This document shows, piece after piece, positions 55,893-64,000 of a stretch of DNA of 64,000 bases; position 1 is the first letter of the stretch, and each line of letters starts with the position of its first letter. Below the pieces are notes generated by a model. The model was not told the DNA's origin, did no database searches, and saw only the letters and a list, made by a program, of their open reading frames with translations. Position numbers and translations under genes: made by a program. Source of the stretch: Thalassia testudinum (Eukaryota; Streptophyta; Magnoliopsida; Alismatales; Hydrocharitaceae); the NCBI GenBank assembly GCA_037157565.1, contig JAZHRO010000036.1, forward strand, positions 138,376,501 through 138,440,500, written 5' to 3'.

Positions 55893-57476
55893 ATGGCGAA
55901 ACAACAGGGAGCTCTTGTTCACAGGTTTTGGAATCTTTACTGCTTAGTCTTCGGAGAGATTTGTGTGGTAAATTTTCGTTTTTTGCAGTGGTATAGTGCA
56001 TCAACCAAAGGAGACCATAAGGATTTCTATGGTAGCAGTCGTCGGAATGATGGTTGGCTTCTTGATAGGTGCCTCCTTTCCAGCACTCAGCACATCAAGG
56101 GTGTGTATTTTTATCATGACTCAGTCATTTAGTTCCATGAAACCCCTAAGATTCATCATCAATTTTTACTTTTTCTTTTGCAGCAGTCATTCCCTTCTAA
56201 AATTATTTCCTACGATGGGGATAAGAACTCTACCCGTCAGTCAGAGGCGTCAACAGCTGCACAGACCAATGGGTCAATGTTGAATGATACGGGGGTATGA
56301 TTTCGCATCCGAGAATTTGTCAATGCACCCGCCCTATTTTCGACCTTATATATCTTAAAAACAGAGAAGAACCATACTCTCCATGATAATGGTTACACCT
56401 TTTGTATTTTTTTTTTTTTTTTATAATAAATGAAGTAAAAATGGAGTTCCATGGAGAAGAACCATACCTTTATTTTGTTTTAAATGTTCATAGATGTCTT
56501 TCATTTATGGATATATTCCGGATGCTTTATAAAAGTTTGCATGCTGTGTATGTGCGAATGGCTTTGATGCATTTTGTAATTAATCAGAATAAGTATCATC
56601 CACATACCTGTTCTCTTGTAACAGATTTATGTTCCAACTAACCCTCGAGGCGCCGAACGGTTACCACCTGGCATTGTCGTGCCACATTCTGATTTCTATC
56701 TCAGAAGATTGTGGGGCAAACCAAGCGAGGTATAGCTTTAATTCAAAGCTTCATTTGAAGAGTGGCATTCATTCATGTCATACACTTCCTACCAACTGCT
56801 AAAACAGTCTTTAATATCACTTTATGGAATATTAACTAATTAATTCTTACAGGATATTTTTTTATGTGACTTTTTAACATGGTGCTTGCTGCATCTTTTA
56901 CTGGTATACGGTTTTATTTATGCTTTAAATAGGAAAGGAAAAAAAAAAAAGGAATTTCTATCTATATGGTTTCGGGCACGGTAATTTTCATGATTTTGTT
57001 CTCTTCTCCCTTGGATTTTTACGTGCTTTGTGAACTTCCAAAGTTTATTTTGGACCACTTCAAATAAACAGATGTTTAAACATGCACTTTGTCTTGACAT
57101 TATCTACTTTATGATCAGCTCCAGAGTTATCTCGGAGTTCTCTTTCATTCGTCTTACTTTCAAGTTTGATCATTTCTGGCCAATACTTTGTCCCACATCC
57201 ATCTAATTATTGGGCAAACTCTGATGCTATATATATTTGTGTGCTTTGTCTGCTTAAAATTTTATTTCCTTTCTCCACTCCATTTATCAGTAAGACAGCT
57301 ATGCTTTAGTTTATGGTTCGTGATTTGTAGTTGAACAAAACTAAATGGCGAATTTATCTTGTTTGCTGATTGCACTTTTACCCTATGCGAAGGATCTGAC
57401 AATTAGGCCGAAGTATCTAGTTACGTTTACAGTGGGTGCTGCACAAAAACAGAACATTGATGCTGCCGTGAAAAAG
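55893..57476 (+). CDS. DUF707-type protein gene, first five coding exons
   Basis: Exons are 55893-55924, 55989-56100, 56184-56294, 56625-56729 and 57393-57476, all with GT-AG borders, giving 148 codons in one frame without stops. The start MAKQQGALVH is followed by a hydrophobic segment (residues about 25-44, ISMVAVVGMMVGFLIGASFP), probably a signal anchor. Exons 4 and 5 carry the conserved start of the DUF707 domain: IYVPTNPRGAERLPPGIVVP, LYLRRLWG-like FYLRRLWGKPSE, and DLTIRPKYLVTFTVG with NIDAAVKK. Arabidopsis members are annotated as related to LKR/SDH trans-splicing, but their biochemical role is not settled. The following exons (FHYDG and WDED regions) are not found up to 64000; the downstream DNA is transposon. 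Either a large intron extends beyond the window or the gene is truncated. Confidence 0.85.
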
Positions 57477-57979
57477 GTTTGCTTTCAAGATTTTCATAAT
57501 TCTGCCGGAAATCAGTGTTTACAAATAACTCTTACCAGTTCAGCTTGTTTGAGTTTATATTTACAAAGTTACTGCATTTTATTCTATACTTGTAAAATTT
57601 CAAAGTAATTCACTTTCACTTAAGTTGTTTAAATGAGAGCTTTTGCATGTTGGGCGGGTAAGAATTTGGTCAACCATGTGCTCAGTTATTCAGAGTGGAT
57701 TGGGTGCATTCTGTCGTGTCAAAGAGAAATAATGGCACAATATGCCTCACTGAGTTTTACGGATTCAAGCACAACATATATGAGGAGAGAGGAGGATGCA
57801 CAGGGTCTTATGAAGCATAACGAGAATATTGACCTCAATGACAATTTCCTCTTGAGGGCTGCTCTAAACTTTAGATGGATAGAATGATTGACCTTTCAAG
57901 AAAACAAAAGGGGATGGATAGAAAGATTGGCAAGTGATGGGCTTTTTACATAATGGTGAGGGGGATATAATGAACCTTG
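57477..57979 (+). other. Sequence after exon 5, probably intron
   Basis: It begins with donor GTTTGC after exon 5. A partly open stretch at 57633-57887 has no recognised domain and is not assigned as an exon. Confidence 0.45.
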
Positions 57980-57984
57980 TTCCA

Positions 57985-59835
57985 TGATAAGCGAGATTTC
58001 GTACGTTAAAAGATTGAGTTTGAAAATCTATCATTGTAGTTGTGTAAAAATCTGATATCAAATAAAATTTATTGAAACTATGGTAAGTACTGGGTTGAAT
58101 ACGGAGAGGTGAACGTTTGATTAAAAATCACGCTTGGAATTATTGTCACGAAGTAAATTAACTGGTCGAATTAAATCTATATTACCTATTCTACTTAAAT
58201 AATAAACAATAGAAGAGAGAGATAGAATAATACAAAGAAAGAGAAAATATGGAGAGAATGAACAAATACTTCATAACTATAGAATCATGTCCATTACATC
58301 TAATTGCTACAACTAGAAAGTTGAAAATCTACACTAGAAAGCGGTAAAAAGAGAGGGATGAGAGAATCCTCCTCGATGGCTGCTTGGAGGACGAGCCGCA
58401 TTGACGGGCCGCCCGGACGATGGGGATGAGATGTTGGACGAGGGAGAACGGAGCTGGAGGATGGAGAACGAAGCAGGGAGGTGTCACAACGGGATCCACT
58501 TCTCAAATGGTAGCGAGAAGGCAACCACGGGATGTTCCATGAAGGGGGCTAGAAGATGGGAAAATTATTTTACTCTAGCTTTAATAGAGTATCCCGGGTA
58601 TGGGACCACCTCATAGAGCTTTGGAGGGGGTGAGAAGAGAAGAGAAGAGAAGGTGATGAAATGTGTAGGAGGCGTAGGCTTTTTATAGGTGAAGATATGA
58701 GGGCATAAAAGTCATTTTAAGGCTTAGAAATTAATGCTGGGGTCTTTAGTGATGGATATAAACATTACTGTAGGCAAACACTGCTGAAACCGAGTGTGCA
58801 ACGTTAATAGCATGATGGAGATCCAAGCGCTCAGAGGCGGCCACGTCGATGCCTCTCACCCTTCATGCATTAAGCGATTTGGCGCAATCTCGACAGTCCG
58901 ATCAAGATCAGACGACCATGATAACGCCGTTGCCACTTCCTCTTCATGCATTAGGAGGCGACACAGCCTCTCTTCCCATCATTAGATGAAGATTGGATGG
59001 TTGAGGAGTACGCTCGCCTGCGCGCCTCATTGAGTCAGATCAGACGTTTAGTTGGGTGTCAGATCGCGCGTGGGCGCGTTCGCTCATTTGCGCTGCCATC
59101 TAGCCACATCTGTTGCCGCTCGATCTCAATCGTACGGTGGAATTTCTCTGTGTTTGCCTCTTTGCGGATTTAATCCGCTTGCGCGGATTCGAGTGTGCAT
59201 CACTGCCTTGATAGCGCCTCTGGTGACTGTTGCGTTGCAGCTGCAGATCGTAGTGCTTCTGATTTTAAGAACGCGTGCTCTCATCCATTGGATGAAAATC
59301 CAACGACTGAGATTGAGGGGCGTGAATGAGGGAGTCCTGTGGGTGGCCTTGGGGGGCTAAGATGGTTCCACGTGGCACCATCTGGATTGTCCGATTTTCA
59401 ATACTTGTAGATGGTGCCACGGATGTCGGATTGGGTCAATTTTCATGTCGTTAGGCTGTGATCGTCTATCTGAACCCATTCATATTGTTGGATTTGTCAT
59501 ATGAGGTATGGATTTGCACGATCTTGCTTCTTGATCTCTGATATTTCTTGGACTACATCTGATGCTACAGAAATCTGATTTGGGTGATCTCGGAGTCATT
59601 GAACTCCGATTGTCACCTTGATCAGATCCGTACGGTTGGATCTTCAATCTAATGCTCTAAAATGATATTGTCCTGTCCCTTAATCACAAAAAGGAAAAAT
59701 TAACCTATAATTTATACAAACTAATCTAAATGTATGATAATGCATGTTAGGTAATATTAATAATGCATGATGCTTCTATAGACCTAGGAATATACATAAA
59801 TAACTATTTTAGGCCAATTAGATGTGTGCACATCA
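57985..59835 (-). mobile_element. Solo LTR of the element A family, old, TSD TTCCA
   Basis: On the - strand it matches the element A LTR from its start (TGATG at 59835) to its end (reverse complement of TGATAAGCG at 57985, with GTTGTAG and AAATAAAATTTAT blocks in order). It is flanked by the perfect 5-bp duplication TTCCA (57980-57984 and 59836-59840). It is 1851 bp and clearly diverged, with much of the GC-rich block eroded. It lies in or just after the DUF707-type gene. Confidence 0.88.
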
Positions 59836-59840
59836 TTCCA

Positions 59841-60479
59841 TCTTAAAGCTCTTTCCATGAATAAAATTAACTCCCTGTGGATCTCCAGTTTCCTTTGAGT
59901 TAGCTGAATTCATCCTAACTTAAGGGAAAGTCTTGATATCCCTTGATTATGACTTGTTATGTTTATTTATTCTCTATGGAAGCTTGTTTATTTTTCTCAC
60001 TATCCTCTTTATATAAATTCAATAATATATAGTGTTGTCTCTTTCAATAGTATTAAAACATCAAAGCAACCCATGTTTGGCTAACATTTGATCTCCATAA
60101 CATCCACACACTAGTTTACCCATATAATAGACCAAGAGAAAGTCACACTTTTAAGAGCAGAATTCTATGAGATTGGGAGGTGTTGTTGATGAAAGATAGA
60201 GCCCCCTCAGTGCCAATTGGCTTTTTGTTGGTGCTTGTACATGGATGACATGGAAGAGGCCTAGTGAAGATTTTTGTTATTTGATTTATCAAGGAACCAA
60301 TAGTAGTGAAAATTATCCTCCTGAATTATATCTAGTCTATAGGGCAACCTCTCTCTTTGTTTTTGTTTATTTATAGAGCCCTAGATTATTTGCAATGGTC
60401 ATTGTATTTTCACATCAATTTATCTCTATATTGACTTAGATAATGCTTTATAGTCTAATTATTCACTCAATCTAGCTAC
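59841..60479. other. AT-rich spacer
   Basis: No gene or domain is recognised. It may be decayed 3' sequence of the copia remnant that follows. Confidence 0.45.
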
Positions 60480-61920
60480 AGTTATCTGTCCCTTGGTCAC
60501 CAAGCGACCAATTTCTCTACTGTAAAACTACAAAATTTAGTGGTAGATTTTCCATCACTTGTACATTCAGTGGAACTTCCATTTGTATAAACTAGGAGAT
60601 CAAATCTCTTCCCTTCATCATCATGTGCCCCTTTCCTAGAGGGGCTTTCAAACAGTTGAATATCACCAGAGAATAACAAACCACGACCTGGTGCCTTCTT
60701 CAAATATCCCAATACCTGCATCTCACCATTCCAATGCTGTTTGGTGGGTTTCTCCATAAATTAACTAAGTTTCCCAACTACAAGGGAAATATCAGGTCTA
60801 GTAATAGTATGATATAGAAGCCTCCCAATCAACTATTAGTAGCTCCTGCTCTCCATAGGTTATGCGTCTACATCATACAGGTGCATGTTGGGATCCATGG
60901 GAATGTTAGCTGTGTTGGCTCCTAACATCCCAGTATACCTGAGAACATCTAGTGCATATTTCCTCTGACTTGCCACAATGCCATCTTTCCCTCTAGCCAC
61001 CTTGATGCCTAAGAAATATCTCAAGGAACCTAAATCTTTCATGAAAAATTCTGCTGCCAATCTTTCCTTGACCTATACTATTCTAGTAGCATTATCACTA
61101 GTTATGATAAGGTCATCAACATATACAAGAAGCACAACCACACCTCTATCAATTTTCCTGGTAAACAAAGAATGATCTACGGTGGACCTCTTCAGACCCA
61201 TGCCTTCCACAACCTCTGACAATTTTTGAAACCATGCATGAGGACTCTATTAGAGTCCATAAATTGCTTTCTTCATGAGCTTGCATATACACTCCCCCTC
61301 AACCTCAAAACTAGGGGGTTGCTGCATGTACACCTTCTCTTGAAGATCACATAGAGGAAGGCGTTCTTCACATCCAACTAATGTAGATCTCAATCTCTGT
61401 TTGCTGCCACTGAAAGAAGTATACGAATAGTCGGGAGTCTCGCCACTAGAGAGAAGTTGTAAAAAAAGTTCACCCCATAAGTCTAGGTAAACCCTTTTGC
61501 CACTAAGTGAGCCTTATGCCGAGAAATAGACCCGTCAGGGTTGTATTTCAAGGCAAAGACCCACCTTCAACCAACAACATGAGCTCCTACAAGCCTCGGT
61601 GTAAGCTCCCACATGCCTTTAGAGCAAAGGGCAGCCATCTCCTCCTTCATGCCCTGATGCCACTCTAAATGAAGTATAACCTCTTGATATGAGGCAAGCA
61701 GATGAGATGCCAAAAGAGTCATTGTAAAGGTAGCAAATGAAGCACTTAGACCATCACAAAGAGATGCACTAGCAACCCGATAATGTGCACAACTATGAGG
61801 TGCCTTCTGTACTTCTATCGGAAGGTCAATATCATCCTCTGGAATAACAGTGGTGTCCTCCTTAGGAGCATTATCATGAGGATGACCTCTCAAAGAAACT
61901 ACCCTATGTGTGGAAACCTA
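60480..61920 (-). pseudogene. Ty1/copia pol remnant 1 (RT and RNase H)
   Basis: Read on the - strand from 61920: the RT entry block with W-x-MKEEMAAL (about 61650), a WVFALKYNPDGSI-like block (61560-61520), LDVKNAFL (61380-61340), the catalytic box YVDD (61112-61123, intact), then FFMKDLGSLRYFLGIKVAR and SQRKYALDVL (61045-60955), and the YLKKAPGRGLLFSG block with the start of RNase H (60720-60500). Numerous stops and shifts inactivate it. It lacks gag, integrase and recognisable LTRs, so it is a fragment. Confidence 0.85.
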
Positions 61921-62226
61921 TGTCTAACTGAGAGTAATTGACCCTCCTATCTTGTTGGTTATGAAGCCAATCGACATAAGGCAACTATAAAAGCAATTCA
62001 AACAAGAACAAGGAAGCCAATCACACATGGATACAAGATTTATGTGAAAATCCTCCTCTATGGGAGGGTGAATATCATGGGAGGGACAATCCTATACCTC
62101 CTCTCTTAATGAAGGCTGGGGATTTTCTTCAATAAGAAACAAAGAAGGTATTACATAAATAGTACACTGGGTTAGACTGATCCATCCTCAAGATCCGAAT
62201 ACCCGTTTACATTTATAACTCAACAC
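61921..62226 (-). repeat. Probable copia 3' LTR segment
   Basis: On the - strand the purine tract CTTGAGGGGGAG (62237-62226) is immediately followed by TGTTGAGTTATAAATG, a common start for plant copia LTRs. The other end is not certain and no target duplication could be checked, because the 5' LTR would lie beyond 64000. Confidence 0.6.
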
Positions 62227-62237
62227 TCCCCCTCAAG
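62226..62237 (-). other. Copia polypurine tract
   Basis: CTTGAGGGGGAG on the - strand directly precedes the LTR start and follows the RNase H region of copia remnant 2. It is the primer site for plus-strand synthesis. Confidence 0.65.
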
Positions 62238-64000
62238 TTAGGCATAGATGTCAAATATACTCAACTTGCCAACATTTTCTTTGAATTGTGTCATAGAAAG
62301 CCCCCTAATTAAGATATATGCAATTTGGTCATCAAATTGAATGTAAGCCAAGCACACATCACCAAAATTAATCTTCTCTCATATAAAGTGCCAATCCAAC
62401 TCTATATGTTTGGTCCTATTATGGAGAACTAGATTATTTACAAGGTTTATAGCTACTTCATTGTCGTAATAGTCTCATTGGCAGATGGGGCGATATCCCA
62501 ATCTCCATCAACATAATCTTCACCCATAATATTTCTGTGATTTTGGATGCCATCACACTATATTTTGCCTCTACACTTGACTTTGCACATGTACTTTACT
62601 GCTTCTCTAAGTAACAAGATTTCCTCCCATAAAAATTATATAGCCTATAGTCGATTGTTGATCATCCATAGATCCTATCCAGTCTACTTCTGTATGCCCT
62701 TCAATCTTACCTTTTGTGAAGAATAGTCTTCTGTTAGGATTTTTCTTCAAGTAGCATATGATTTTATTTACTGCCTTAAGATGGACATCTGTAGATACAT
62801 GTATGAATTGACTCTTGACATTGATAACATACATGATATCATGCTAGGTCAGAGTCAGATAGATAAGCTTCCCAACAATCTTTTGATACTTGTGTTTTTG
62901 AGAATCATAAAGTAGCTCACTACTTTTCCAGCTGAGATGATGGTTGGCCTCAATTGGAGTGGTAGAAGGTCTAGATCCAAGTTAACTCATCTTCTTTAGT
63001 AGATCCAAGACATATTTCCTTTGGCACAAGAAACGACCATTCCTGGATTTTGCAACTTCAATATCCAAAAAATATTTTAACCCTCCAAGATCTTTAATTG
63101 CGAATTCTTTCATCATTTTCCTCTTGGGCATCACTTGTGAGGATCATGTAATCCACATATACCAGAACAAGGGCTACATGGTTTCCATAATGCTTAATAA
63201 ACAAAGTGTGATTATTGTTCCTTTGTTTGTAACCTTGATTCTTTACAACCACTCTTAGCTTTCCAAACTAGACTCTTGGAGACTGCTTCAGGCCATACAA
63301 GGAGTTTTTGAGTTTGCAACACTTTCCTCATTGTTCATATCCTAGTGACATATGCATGTTCACTTCCTCCTCGAGATCTCCATTCAAGAAGGCATTCTTA
63401 ACATCAAGTTGATACAATAGCCAAGAGAACTAAATTGCCGATGGAAGAATCACTTGAATTGAGTTCATCTTTCCAACAGGTGCAAAATTCTCTAAATAAT
63501 CCACTCCATATTTTGTGTGAACCCTTTCACCACTAATCGAGCCTTGTACCTATCTACCTTGTACTTGATAGCATATACTCACTTGTAGCCCACTATGTGG
63601 TTGTCCTTAAGTATATCCACCACTTTTCAAATTCCACCCTTAAGCAATGACTTCACTCCCTCTTGCATTGCATCCTTCCACTGAAGATCCAATTGTGCTT
63701 CTCTAACATTTTTAGGAACACTAGATGCTAAAAGAGAAGAATGGTAGCACTTGTACTGTGAAATAAATTGAGAAAAGCTCACGTATCTTCTAATGTTGTA
63801 CCTAGAGCACTCTGCATATCTATGAGGCTGCCAATTTCTCTTCTTTGATGTCACTAGACAATGTTGTCATTCGTTGTAGTACTTCCAATATTCCCAACTT
63901 CTATCCTTGCAACTTCAACTTCAACCTCATCATACTCAACAATGGGGGTAGGAATATTGTTGGTACATGGTGTTGGATTTTTAGATGAAGAAGAAGGAAT
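62238..64000 (-). pseudogene. Ty1/copia pol remnant 2 (RT and RNase H), cut by window end
   Basis: Read on the - strand from 64000: an RT entry block with Q-W-KDAMQEGVKSL (about 63690-63640), later RT blocks, the catalytic box reading YVDY (63148-63159) with the second Asp replaced by Tyr, then blocks around 63080-62990, and the RNase H start AVNKIICYLKKNPNRRLFF and GHTEVDWIGSMDDQQSTIGYIIFMGG (62790-62620). The stops, shifts and lost Asp make it inactive. It continues past the window. Its purine tract and LTR lie at 62237-61921, so it is a separate element from remnant 1. Confidence 0.85.

Noticed and set aside
57633..57887. Open stretch after DUF707 exon 5 as a further exon
   Set aside because: Its translation does not resemble the next conserved DUF707 block and it lacks suitable splice sites.

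Overview
This is a stretch of nuclear DNA from a flowering plant, made almost entirely of retrotransposons. The evidence is Ty3/gypsy elements of the Athila type primed by tRNA-Asp, Ty1/copia pol remnants, L1-type plant LINEs, GT-AG introns and exons of a plant DUF707 gene. I cannot name the species. Only one host gene is supported, the 5' part of a DUF707-type gene at about 55.9-57.5 kb on the + strand. It continues past the window or is broken.

Layout. (1) 1-12.7 kb: the 3' half of a large LTR (called family D here), a solo LTR of a second family (C, 2011-3695), a complete solo D LTR on the - strand (4617-7322, target duplication TAAAT), short poly(A)-ended retroposons, a 5'-truncated LINE tail and AT-rich intergenic DNA. 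(2) 12.7-20.5 kb: a nearly full-length but decayed LINE (E), with two CCHC knuckles, endonuclease and reverse transcriptase. It is split by a solo D LTR at 17156-19835 (target duplication GCTTA). (3) 20.5-24.5 kb: AT-rich DNA without genes. (4) 24.5-53.0 kb: a Russian doll. One LINE (F) lies in three pieces, 24480-25630, 35134-35797 and 52633-52985. The first break is a solo C LTR that itself contains element A. The second is a solo D LTR that itself contains element B. (5) 53-64 kb: the DUF707 gene 5' exons, an old solo LTR of the element A family (57985-59835, target duplication TTCCA) and two decayed copia pol fragments on the - strand.

Element A (26824-34577) is very young. Its LTRs differ at only two positions that I could see, both C to T at CpG, and it has a perfect 5-bp target duplication, GACGT. 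It has a tRNA-Asp primer site and polypurine tract but no gag-pol; it carries one intact open reading frame of 598 codons of unknown function. Element B (35811-49846) is an older Athila-type element whose gag, protease, RT, RNase H and integrase are recognisable but broken by stops and frameshifts. A and B share the primer site, the purine-tract context and the leader layout. A relative of B could therefore have supplied the enzymes that moved A; this is inference.

The most unusual signal is a regulatory-looking array. LTR families C and D both carry clusters of the palindrome AGACGTCT (core GACGTC, like plant bZIP C-box sites) placed at fixed start-to-start steps of 20 bp and 12 bp. The spacing is kept even where the palindromes have decayed. 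The two families are otherwise dissimilar, and young element A sits inside one of these palindromes.
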